Shown one piece after another: positions 8,521 through 16,858 of a stretch of DNA of 64,000 nt. The notes under the pieces were generated by a model. That model was given only the letters and a program-made list of their open reading frames with translations. It was not told where the DNA came from and did not search any database. The DNA comes from Granulosicoccus sp947495035 (GTDB lineage Bacteria; Pseudomonadota; Gammaproteobacteria; Granulosicoccales; Granulosicoccaceae). The stretch lies in assembly GCF_050589605.1 (NCBI RefSeq), contig NZ_JBNGOO010000004.1, one strand, 5' to 3'. The position numbers were made by a program, and so were the translations under genes. Each line of letters begins with the position of its first letter. Within the stretch, counting starts at the first letter, position 1.

Positions 8521-8733
8521 CAGACACCCATGAACCAGCCGACATACCCGCCAGAAACAGACACCCATAATCACATCCAGGGCGGCAGCATCTCTTCGCG
8601 TCACGACAAGAGCAGACACCCATGAACACTCGAAGTGACAGCAGCTTTCCTATCACCACAAGTCTCATGCAGCTCCATATCAGACACCCATGAATACCTC
8701 GCCGGAATTCTCACCAGACCAGACACCCATGAA
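8521..8733. repeat. Intergenic array A of the CAGACACCCATGAA motif (five copies)
   Basis: Copies start at 8521, 8558, 8613, 8681 and 8720. Four are exact CAGACACCCATGAA; the one at 8558 ends CATAA. All are in the same orientation with irregular spacing (37, 55, 68 and 39 bases) and unrelated spacers. The array fills most of the 469-base gap between the M50 protease start (8354) and the gene at 8824. No dyad symmetry is evident in the motif itself. Reading the gap as protein gives only low-complexity frames, so I treat it as non-coding. Confidence 0.85.
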
Positions 8734-8823
8734 CGAGGAAGCACACGATCGACTTCACTTTCTGCGAAACCCTGCAGACTTGGATTCTGGCGAACCGAGT
8801 GCATTCGGCGCTAAACTCACTCC

Positions 8824-11638
8824 ATGAAAAAAATGCTCGAATCGAGCCTTCACGAAGGACGTGAAGGACCCGAAATCAATCCGAATGACCGCGATCAACG
8901 CAGACTCTGCAAGGCAAGCCGTATGGCCGGATGGTGCCTGGCTACGAGTCTGTCGCTGACACTACTGCCAGCGTTTGCACAAAATGTCGGTCAGACCACA
9001 GTATCGGGAGATTCGCAGGGCACCCCATCGGCCGGCGAGACCTCCTTTGACGCCTCGGATACAAACTTCAAACCGGTCGGCAGCGCCCTGGATGGCTTGG
9101 CGGAATCCGCCAGAGCCGAGTTGGAAAGGCTTTGCCTGCCGATTCAGTATCGGTCTGGTGCAACGGCTTATCGGGAATGCGTCAGCGAGCAACTGGCGCT
9201 GCTGTCGGATGCTGACTCCGACAGCCCGACTGTCAGCTCGACTGAACTGTCATTCGATGAGCAGTACGCCGTTCAACAGGCCTGTCAGAGTTCTGGTGGA
9301 CTGGAGACCGACTCTTATCGCACTTGCACGGAACAGCAACTCGCCAGCCTCGCGGGAGTCCCTGCAACGCCACTCGACAATCTGACTGAAGATGAAAAAT
9401 ACGCCGTTCAACAGGATTGCTTCAATGCGCAGACCCTCGAAGGCGTGAAGGCCTATCGACAGTGTCTCAACAACGCTGTCGCGCAGTTGCTAGCTCTGCC
9501 ACTGCCTGACCTTACCTCGTTGAGCTTGATCGCGCGCAACGAATTGCAGCTGGAGTGCTCGTCTCGCAACGCTGGCGCCATTGCCTACAGGAACTGCCTG
9601 GTCGATGCCACCGGCTCCATCGGCAATGCTGTCGACTCCACGAGCCTTGATGAGGCGTCGGAAGCTNNNNNNNNNNNNNNNNNNNNNNNNNNNNNNNNNN
9701 NNNNNNNNNNNNNNNNNNNNNNNNNNNNNNNNNNNNNNNNNNNNNNNNNNNNNNNNNNNNNNNNCTGCCGAAGCTGCCGAAGCTGCCGAAGCTGCCGAAG
9801 CTGCCGAAGCTGCCGAAGCTGCCGAAGCTGCCGAAGCTGCCGAAGCTGCCGCCAATGATGTGCTGCCCGATAACACGACGCAAGCCATCATCGAGCCCGA
9901 GCGCGTGGACGATGTAGCTACCGTAACCACTTTCCCAACGGTTGACACCAACAGTGCCACCCCGGTGAACATCGACGACGCACCCCAGCCAAACGCCGCA
10001 GAAGCTTTGGAAGAACCGGAAAGTGTGCCCGGCAACAGCGCGCAGGACATGCTGGTGCGCATCAAGAGCAGCTTTGCCGACATGAGCGGCATGAATCGTC
10101 TGATGACATTGGCAGCTGTTGCCTTGCCTCTGCTGTTGACAGGCTTCTGGCTGTTGATGCGGAATCGTGACAATGAATCGCAGGATGACTACCCGGCGCG
10201 TTCATACCCTCTTCGCGAACGTATCGCCTCCTCGGGCCATTCCCATTCATCATGGTCCGAACAGTTCGATGCGGACCCGGAGGGTGAAGCAACGACCATG
10301 CGCACGCAACGTGGCGACGCCCGTACAAGAGCCGCAGAAGAGCGCACACGACGTCGATTCAGCCAGGAGGCCGACGAATTGTTCGAGGTTGATCTGTCTG
10401 CCGTCAGGCCGACCCGAACGTCGGCACAGGCCAAGGCTGTTCCCGACACCCAGCTTCCCGACACAACATCGGGCGAGCAGCTCCCTGCTCGATCAGTGAA
10501 AAGGGTCAGCACGCGGCCATCCGATGCACAAAACGCACAAAACGCACAAAACGCACAAAACGTTAAAACAACCAATACATCAACCGAAAAACCAACTGAT
10601 ACAACTGCCAACACAACTGCCGAACAGCCTGATGCAAGACCACCGCAGCCGGTTCCGGAGACCACACCTGAACCGGAAATGACGACGGATACAGGCTCCG
10701 ACCCGACTCTCGAAACCGAGACCTCGACAACATCCGATCAGGCTGCGGCAAGCAGCAACCCGCCAACACCCGAGTCGAACATCGACCTTTCTTCCGAAGC
10801 CCCTTCCCTGCCCTCGCCCGATCAGTCGATGGCAGAATCCCTATCCACCACAGCCGAAAACCCGCCATCGACGTCGGTGTCAGACCGGCCTACCGTCCAG
10901 ACAACCGAAAGCACACTCAAGGCAGCCACCGAACGTGATGGCTATCTTGCCTGGTTGAGCGTTCAGGACGAAACTCGACAGCAGACACTGGCGGTCGAGT
11001 TCTTCATTTACTGGATGGCCTATGTCGATGAGCGGTTCGAGCCCAGTCTGCGACAGAGGATATTCCAGCAGAAGAATCCCAAGGATCATGATCTGATCAA
11101 ACGCTGGGCACTCAAACAGGATGTGCATGCCTTTGCCGCCAATGTGCAGTGGGTACAGCAGAATCTGGATTCACGGCAGCATGAGCAGATCATCAGATTG
11201 CTGATGGCATTGCTGGTCAGCGAAAACGCACTGACACCGGCGCAGAACACGCTGCTTCGATTTCTGGCCGACGCCTTCGGCTTCGGACCCGACTGGCTGG
11301 CCAGATACTACGAATCCGCCTTCGGACAGCCATTACCCCGCTTGCCAAGACCCGACAAACCCCAATGGTGGCAGCAGCAATCGGCCGACAGTCTCAAACG
11401 CTGGGACGGTCGATCCGTGGCGCGTCAGACAGTGGACATCCAGTATCGCGTCAAACTGGGTCTGCCCTTTGGTATCGAGCTGGATGAAAAAGCGATTCTC
11501 GACAGCTATCACCGTGCCGCGAACCGCTGCAATCCGGAACATTTCGACCGACTCTCGCCACGAGTCCGCACCCTGGTCGAAAATCAACTGGAACGTTTCA
11601 GACAAGCCGCCGAATCACTGCTGGAGGTATCGGCATGA
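8824..11638 (+). CDS. Membrane protein: periplasmic Cys-repeats, Ala-Glu repeat, TM, TerB/J-like C-terminus (spans assembly gap)
   Basis: The frame before the gap (8824-9666) and after it (9767-11638) differ by one base across 98 N, but both sides sit in the same GCC-GAA-GCT repeat. This is read as one gene with a mis-sized gap. In order: a long basic leader and signal or anchor helix (about 34-52); four repeats of C-x9-11-YRxC (first Cys about 104, last about 265); an (AEA)n tract; a membrane helix (LAAVALPLLLTGFWLLM); an acidic, Thr/Pro-rich cytoplasmic region with an NAQ repeat; and a helical C-terminal region resembling TerB followed by a J-domain-like end. HPD is replaced by NPE in ANRCNPEHFDRL, so Hsp70 stimulation is doubtful. 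An alternative start at 8923 has AAGG eight bases upstream. Function unknown. Confidence 0.65.
9667..9764. other. Assembly gap (98 N)
   Basis: The gap sits at the left edge of the GCC-GAA-GCT repeat. Its stated size cannot be exact, because it puts the two halves of the surrounding gene out of frame. The true tract length in the genome is unknown. Confidence 0.98.
9767..9847 (+). repeat. 9-bp repeat GCCGAAGCT, nine copies visible
   Basis: Nine perfect copies encode (Ala-Glu-Ala)9, continuing leftward into the gap. This would form a rigid charged helix between the Cys-repeat domain and the membrane helix of the host protein. Perfect copies suggest recent expansion. Confidence 0.95.
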
Positions 11639-11925
11639 AAAATCTTCTGCAAAGAATCGGACTCCCGCGAAGAGCGTCGGAAGCCCAGATTACCGATGCC
11701 ATTGCCGATGCCCTGGATGACGGCGGCGACAGGCAATCGGTGCTTGACGCCGAGATCGTGCTGACAAAAAGAACGACCCGTGCCTATTACGAACGTACCC
11801 ATCTGCAATACGAAGCCATCAACGCCGCTGTTGACTGCCTGAAGGCGCCAATTGCGGTGGATTCTCATCATTGGCGAGAGCGGCTGGAAGAATTCGAAAC
11901 AGACCGGGATCACGATCTGCTCTGA
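11635..11925 (+). CDS. Small hypothetical protein, possibly J-domain-like
   Basis: A 96-residue protein whose ATG overlaps the stop of the preceding gene (ATGA), implying translational coupling. The segment LTKRTTRAYYERTHLQYEAI resembles helix IV and following sequence of J-domain proteins (the RRxYDRT-like part), but there is no HPD. The N-terminus (LLQRIGLPRRASEAQITDAIADAL) also looks like a J-like helix pair. Given the J-like C-terminus of the upstream protein, the two may form a paired, degenerate cochaperone-like unit; this is inference. It is acidic with no membrane segment or signal peptide. Confidence 0.6.
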   Translation: MKNLLQRIGLPRRASEAQITDAIADALDDGGDRQSVLDAEIVLTKRTTRAYYERTHLQYEAINAAVDCLKAPIAVDSHHWRERLEEFETDRDHDLL

Positions 11926-11997
11926 CAGATTCCGACTGCTGGCCATCGGCGCGGGGAACCGCGCATCATCCAGGCAACTGCGCGCGTCGGCGCTGAC

Positions 11998-12609
11998 TCA
12001 GTCTGATTCGGAAAGCTTGAACGGTTTCGGCGTGTGGGCCTGGCAACGCGACTCAACGGCCAGCACACTCAGACGTGAACCCAGTAGAGAGAACCTCACC
12101 GGCTCTGTCGCCGGATCATCTTCCTGTGTAATCAGGTCTTCAGCGATATCAGCCCGCTGAATCTGTAAACGGGATGAGCGATCCAGCAACAAGCGCATGT
12201 CCTGCTGTCCGTCATGGCCTGCCAGATAGGAATATTCGAGCGTCGACGAATCGCCATCGATCAAGGCCGGCATATCAAATGGCTCACCGTCAACCACTAG
12301 CCTCATCAGTTCCTGACCGGAAGCCGGTACAGGGCCCTGCTCAGGCAAAGTGATGCGCAGCAACGGTGTACACCCGAAGCGAGGGATGAATGTCACTTCA
12401 AGAACCGCCCCCTGCCTGTCACGGGAGTACGTGCGGGCACTGTATTCACTGAGAACGGATTGATCGCTCAGTGCCGTCTCGCTGAGAACGCCGTTCCAAT
12501 CCTGAAAATCGGTGTCGACCAGAGGGGATGCCTGTACGTCAGCAGCACTGGCAGTCAAGGGTGCCAACACAACCGCAAGCCCCGCCAGAGCAGTCCAACG
12601 ACTGTACAT
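11998..12609 (-). CDS. Secreted hypothetical protein
   Basis: 203 residues from the ATG at 12609, which has GAGG eight bases upstream; this beats the longer frame start at 12681. A clear Sec signal peptide spans residues 1-23 (LAGLAVVLAPLTASAADV, cut after ASA). The mature protein is acidic and beta-rich, with two Cys (in RFGCTPLL and ESRCQAH) that could form a disulfide. The core GCTPLLRITLP and DGEPFDMPALIDGD resemble periplasmic proteins of unknown function. It converges with the 11635 gene, with only about 70 bases between the stops. I do not recognise a named family. Confidence 0.7.
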   Translation of the reverse strand: MYSRWTALAGLAVVLAPLTASAADVQASPLVDTDFQDWNGVLSETALSDQSVLSEYSARTYSRDRQGAVLEVTFIPRFGCTPLLRITLPEQGPVPASGQELMRLVVDGEPFDMPALIDGDSSTLEYSYLAGHDGQQDMRLLLDRSSRLQIQRADIAEDLITQEDDPATEPVRFSLLGSRLSVLAVESRCQAHTPKPFKLSESD

Positions 12610-12851
12610 ATCTACCTCTATGGAAACATCAATGCCGCAGTGTAGCTGCATTCGGCCGCATGACCACGGACAGATATGCACTTTAATCTGACTAAACAGT
12701 AATGGTCAAGGATCAAATCTGTTACAGGTTACGTTCTCTGGCACCTGTTACAAACATGCTGGATCTGCGGGTCAGTCAACACGGATCACTGAACAGGGCA
12801 TTCATTTTGCTAACAGCTTCTCATTGATTCTGTCGTTTCCGGATACGCCCA

Positions 12852-14603
12852 ATGATCCTGTACCTCTTCAAATACTGCTTGCCCCTACTGCTCGGCTACA
12901 CCTTGTTCATCGGTCTGGCTGGGCGCATGAACCCGTTCACCAAACCAGAGTATCCGGAGGAGCGACCGTCCTGGTTTCTCGGTATCTGGACCGGTGTGAC
13001 CGTTGCCCTGGTGCTCGGTGTGGGAATGCACATGGCCTACTCGATAACGCTGGAAAGCGCAAAGGCATTGCTCCCTTCCACAGCCTTTTTCATGGGTGTC
13101 TTGTCTCTGCCGGGGATTGCGGGGTATTCCCTGTATCGCAGGCATGTCTCGCGCGAACTGCGTGAGGCCTCGGTGGCGCCGGCAGCGGAACACCAAAGCC
13201 TGAAACAGCGCGTGACAGAGGATTATCCCTGGCGCGCGTACGAAGAGGCGTCCCGCGAGGCCGGTAACAGCGATGCGACACCCATACCATTCGCGACAGA
13301 GAACTCCGACCCGATTGGCGACCGGAACACGGAGGAAGAGCGACATGCCCCCATCGTCGCAACCTTCCTCGACTCGGCAGAACTGCAGGTATTGGACACC
13401 CATGAACACCCGGCAGCCAACGGCGAACCGGAGGAAGCCTTCGAAGCCTATCTCGGCCCCGACTTCGATCTCGACAACGAAACGTCGCTGAACGATTATC
13501 TTGACAACACCGTGTTCGAGGAATTTCATTATTCCGACCTGGATCTCGATGACACCCAGCTGGATGCAACCAGGCTGATCGACATGTCGGACATTGCCGG
13601 CGCGCAGATCTCCGATGCTGCCGACCACGAAGATGCCGAGCTCAGCCTGTTCGATGAAACGGCATTCGTGCAATCCGCCGAGTTTGCAGACTACGACGAC
13701 GACCTCGAGACCGAGCCCGCCATTGCCGCCATGGATGCGAGCGACGATGAATTCGCGCTTGCAGAGGAAGCGTCTTCATCATTGCAGGACAGTCCGGTCG
13801 ATGCATCACTGCCGCAGACTGACGTCAGTCCGACAGCCGACGATGCTGATGCCGAAGCACCGCTGGAGCACTTCGAACAACAGCAAGTCCAGGAGACTGC
13901 CGACGCGCACACGCCCGTCACCGGTAGCCACGCAACATCCCTCACCAGCCTCGACCTGAGCAAGCGCCTGTCCGAAGAACTGGCCGCGCATGAAGAGACT
14001 TCGCGACAACTGCGCATCACCCGCAAGGTCTTGGCCAGGCTGACCCCATCGGCGCAGGACAACGCGGCAACGCAGACTGCCGATGCCGAAGACAAGGACT
14101 CACTGATCAGACTCAAGGAGGAGCTGGCGGCCAGTCTTGCCACGCAGGCATCCACCCTGGCAGACGCGAACAGCGAGAAGGAAAGGCGGCTGCAGTCCGA
14201 GGAAGCCTGCGCTCACATGCGTCAGGAACTGATCCAGGCGAAACAGGATATCCGCCGCAGCTCGGCAGCTCGTGCCAAGGCGTTGAGTACGGCCAACAAG
14301 GCCATCGCCTTTGCTCGGCAAACCCTTCAGGTTCGCGCCTTGCTCGAAGAAGAGCTGCAGATGGTCAAGAACACCCTGTCCAAACGCCAGGATACGATCA
14401 GCAGCGTGATCAGGGAGCTGGAGAACGAAAAGGAAAGAACTCAGGAAGAAGTCGCCTGCATGGCGCGACAACTGGTCTCTCATGACCGACAGGCCATACT
14501 GCCGCGCACTGAGGAGACGCAGCACGATGAACTGGAGAAGAATCTACCAACAGCTGCCAATGACAAGATTGCGGAAATGCACCGGATCGGTCCCGAGCTG
14601 TAA
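12852..14603 (+). CDS. Membrane-anchored acidic coiled-coil protein, unknown
   Basis: 583 residues. Three hydrophobic segments near the N-terminus (about 2-22, 45-66 and 75-93) are followed by a long, very acidic, low-complexity region (about 110-350, rich in Asp, Glu and Ala). A coiled coil follows (about 370-560, with ELAASLATQASTLADANSEK and RALLEEELQMVKNTLSK). The layout is that of a cell-envelope scaffold or division-associated factor, but no family is recognised. Two copies of the window's dispersed motif fall inside it: one reversed at 13089 in the third hydrophobic segment, one forward at 13394 translated as LDTHEHP. The ribosome binding site is poor. Confidence 0.7.
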   Translation: MILYLFKYCLPLLLGYTLFIGLAGRMNPFTKPEYPEERPSWFLGIWTGVTVALVLGVGMHMAYSITLESAKALLPSTAFFMGVLSLPGIAGYSLYRRHVSRELREASVAPAAEHQSLKQRVTEDYPWRAYEEASREAGNSDATPIPFATENSDPIGDRNTEEERHAPIVATFLDSAELQVLDTHEHPAANGEPEEAFEAYLGPDFDLDNETSLNDYLDNTVFEEFHYSDLDLDDTQLDATRLIDMSDIAGAQISDAADHEDAELSLFDETAFVQSAEFADYDDDLETEPAIAAMDASDDEFALAEEASSSLQDSPVDASLPQTDVSPTADDADAEAPLEHFEQQQVQETADAHTPVTGSHATSLTSLDLSKRLSEELAAHEETSRQLRITRKVLARLTPSAQDNAATQTADAEDKDSLIRLKEELAASLATQASTLADANSEKERRLQSEEACAHMRQELIQAKQDIRRSSAARAKALSTANKAIAFARQTLQVRALLEEELQMVKNTLSKRQDTISSVIRELENEKERTQEEVACMARQLVSHDRQAILPRTEETQHDELEKNLPTAANDKIAEMHRIGPEL

Positions 14604-14617
14604 TCCCCTGATGTACT

Positions 14618-14656
14618 CCCCCTGCCCTGAACAGTCAGCTGTCACAGGGCAAGGGG
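14618..14656 (+). terminator. Hairpin downstream of the 12852 gene
   Basis: CCCCCTGCCCTG pairs with CAGGGCAAGGGG (11 of 12 bases) around a 15-base loop, starting 15 bases after the stop. There is no T tract, so it is an uncertain terminator; it may act from both strands, as the next gene converges. Confidence 0.35.
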
Positions 14657-14695
14657 CCTGGGTACAACACGTGTCAATCGACAGCAAGCTTTGAT

Positions 14696-14992
14696 CTAGA
14701 TACGAATCTGGCCTACTCTCTTGACTTCGACAGTATTCGAAACCTGGAGATCATTCGCACGTACACGACCGATGAGCGGCTCACGTTCACTGTAATGTGA
14801 CCCGAAATCCCTTCGCGCTTCAAAGCTCTCCCTTGCTCGTCGCTGCATGCCCAACATGCACCACACAGCGAAAAGGTACACTCCCAGAAACGCCAGCAGA
14901 ATGTGCACACCCTGCATGGTGAGAAGCGTCACTACCCCCGCAAATACAATCGTACAACACGCGATGATTCCCATGACTTGATAAGGACTCAT
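14696..14992 (-). CDS. Small two-helix membrane protein, unknown
   Basis: From the ATG at 14992 the product is about 98 residues. Two adjacent membrane helices (VMGIIACCTIVFAGVVTLLT and ILLAFLGVYLFAVWCMLGM) are followed by a basic, charged tail (RRARESFEARRDF and onward). The frame also opens at 15046, but the earlier ATG has no ribosome binding site while 14992 has a weak AGAG. No family recognised. It is isolated by about 290 bases from the genes upstream on its strand. Confidence 0.5.
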   Translation of the reverse strand: MSPYQVMGIIACCTIVFAGVVTLLTMQGVHILLAFLGVYLFAVWCMLGMQRRARESFEARRDFGSHYSEREPLIGRVRANDLQVSNTVEVKRVGQIRI

Positions 14993-15188
14993 GGCATCGC
15001 TCTTTATTATGACTTCAGTCCGAATATACTCGCCGATATCTAGCATGGCAAGGGTGTAACATTTGTGATTTCCCGGCGAATCCCTTGTTCGCTGAATGCG
15101 TGTGTGTTACTTCACGTTTCGCGGCTTGCACTCGACCAAAGACTCGGACGAACGAGGCGATTGCCCAGGCCTCCAGGCGTGAACGAAC

Positions 15189-15211
15189 AGACCCGACAGG
15201 GAGTCGGGTCT
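15189..15211 (-). terminator. Hairpin downstream of the amidase/TRAP operon
   Basis: AGACCCGAC and GTCGGGTCT form a perfect nine-base stem around a five-base loop. On the minus strand the tail is GTTCGTTC, only moderately T-rich. It is placed to end the minus-strand transcript from 20134 to 15286. Apart from this hairpin I see no gene in 14993-15285. Confidence 0.5.
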
Positions 15212-15285
15212 CATGAAACCAGACGAATCGCGCGGCCTTGCGCTCCGCTTGCAAGACCGACTCTCAGGTCAGCCCCTCTCCTCTC

Positions 15286-15489
15286 TCAGTCGCCTGCAGA
15301 CCGCTCCGCATCATCAGCGGTGGCTGACGACTTCCTGCGATGTTCGTGTATCAGGAAGTCATAGGCCACCAGCAAGAGTGTCGCCCCGATGATCAGCCCC
15401 AGATCGAGTCGCGGCACATAGACCACCAGAATCACCAGATAGGCCGTCAGTACAGCCAGCGCCAGCAATGCCATCAGCTTGTCAGTCAT
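15286..15489 (-). CDS. Small membrane protein at the end of the TRAP operon
   Basis: 67 residues starting at the ATG at 15489 (MTDKLMALLALAVLTAYLVI), with GAGG about ten bases upstream. Two hydrophobic segments (about 5-25 and 28-45) are followed by a charged tail. The start overlaps the end of the amidase gene by translational proximity (the stop of that gene is at 15494), so it is read from the same message. Small two-helix proteins next to TRAP operons are common but uncharacterised. Confidence 0.6.
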   Translation of the reverse strand: MTDKLMALLALAVLTAYLVILVVYVPRLDLGLIIGATLLLVAYDFLIHEHRRKSSATADDAERSAGD

Positions 15490-15493
15490 ATCG

Positions 15494-16855
15494 CTATCCT
15501 CGGTTGGCGTCGGCAATCTGCGCTGCCAGCCAGCGCGCGGTTCGCAGCAGTCGCCCATCCTGATGTCGCCTGCCGACCAGCTGCACGCCCATCGGCAGAC
15601 CCTGTTCGTTGTCGAATACCGGCAGGGTGATGCAGGGATTTCCACACAGCGTCCACAAGCCATTGAAAATGGAATTGCCGGTCGAGGCCAGTCCGGCAGG
15701 CGCAGCACCGGGCGCGGCCACTGTCAGGATGACATCACAGCGTTCGAACACCTCTTCCAGCCCGGCATTGAGTACCTGCGGAATATCCATCGCCGACAGA
15801 TAGTCCCGCGCCGGTATGCGATTGCCTCGCTGCAAAGCGTCCTGCATCTGGCTTGAAAGCCGATCGACTCCGCGTGCTTCATAATGGTGGTAGTTTCTCG
15901 CCATCTCGGCAAGATTGATACGCTCTCGAACGCTGCTGGCTTCGGCAAACAGGCCGGCCAACGGCACCTCGAAACACTGTTCGCCCAGAAACTCGACAAG
16001 TTCCTCCAGCGCCTGCTGCATATCGGCATCCGCCTGATCCCAGAACGGGGTTTTCACGAAGGCAAAGGTCGGTGTGACCGGCACCTGGGCAGATGCGGTT
16101 TCCAGCAGTCGTGGAAACGGTGCCAGTGATGTCGCCGGATCGCCCTCATCGTGGCCGTACAGAACCTCGGCCAGCATCGCCGCATCCTCACTGGTTCGCG
16201 CAAACACGCCTATCGTGTCAAGCGATGGCGACTGTCGCAACACACCGCTGCGCGGTATGCAACCGAAGGTGGGTTTGAATCCGACAACGCCACAGAAGGC
16301 AGCAGGACGAATGATCGATCCTCCGGTCTGGGTACCCACAGCCAGCGGCACCATGCCGGCCGCCACCGCGGCCGCAGAACCGGAGGAAGAGCCGCCCGGC
16401 GTATGCTCGGGGTTGACCGGATTCCGCGTCTTGCCAGGCCCCAGATAAGCCAACTCCGCGCTGACCGTCTTGCCCATGACAAGAGCGCCCGCAGCCTTGA
16501 GCCGGGCCACGAGAAAGGCATCGCGTTCAGGCACCCTGCCCTCGTCCAGCACCGTGCCGTTCGCGGTGGGGATACGCGCCGTGTCGATGACGTCCTTCAA
16601 GGCCACCGGCAGACCGTGCAAGGGACCGATGGGCGCGCCCGACAGTCTGCGCTGATCCAACTGTCGCGCCTCGGCCAGTACCTGCTCGGCATCCAGCCAG
16701 GCCCAGGCCTGAACATCGGGCTCGCGCGCCGCGATCTGCTCGAGATACAGGCGTGCCAGCGCTTCGGCCGACGAGGCGCCACTGGCCAGCCGATCGCGCA
16801 GCTCCAGCGCGCTCACCTCATTCAATGCCTTGTTGTTCATCTGTACAGGAGTCAC
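15494..16855 (-). CDS. Amidase signature (AS) family hydrolase
   Basis: 453 residues with the full Ser-cisSer-Lys triad. Lys87 is in LPVALKDVIDT, the cis-Ser is Ser156 in PGGSSSGSAAAVAAG, and the nucleophile is Ser180 in QTGGSIIRPAAFCG. It hydrolyses amide bonds; the substrate range is broad in this family. It lies three bases from the end of the TRAP large-subunit gene on the same strand, so it may act on the imported compound or on an amide made from it. That pairing is inference. It could equally be annotated as a GatA-like protein, but no gatB or gatC is nearby. Confidence 0.9.
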   Translation of the reverse strand: MTPVQMNNKALNEVSALELRDRLASGASSAEALARLYLEQIAAREPDVQAWAWLDAEQVLAEARQLDQRRLSGAPIGPLHGLPVALKDVIDTARIPTANGTVLDEGRVPERDAFLVARLKAAGALVMGKTVSAELAYLGPGKTRNPVNPEHTPGGSSSGSAAAVAAGMVPLAVGTQTGGSIIRPAAFCGVVGFKPTFGCIPRSGVLRQSPSLDTIGVFARTSEDAAMLAEVLYGHDEGDPATSLAPFPRLLETASAQVPVTPTFAFVKTPFWDQADADMQQALEELVEFLGEQCFEVPLAGLFAEASSVRERINLAEMARNYHHYEARGVDRLSSQMQDALQRGNRIPARDYLSAMDIPQVLNAGLEEVFERCDVILTVAAPGAAPAGLASTGNSIFNGLWTLCGNPCITLPVFDNEQGLPMGVQLVGRRHQDGRLLRTARWLAAQIADANRG

Positions 16856-16858
16856 CGA

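Noticed and set aside
8521..8733. CRISPR array
   Set aside because: The repeat is only 14 bases, spacing is irregular, there is no palindrome, and no cas gene is near; the same holds for array B.
9667..9764. A true frameshift or two separate genes at the N gap
   Set aside because: Both sides are in the same repeat and the reading frames join if the gap size is adjusted by one or two bases; the estimate is not reliable.
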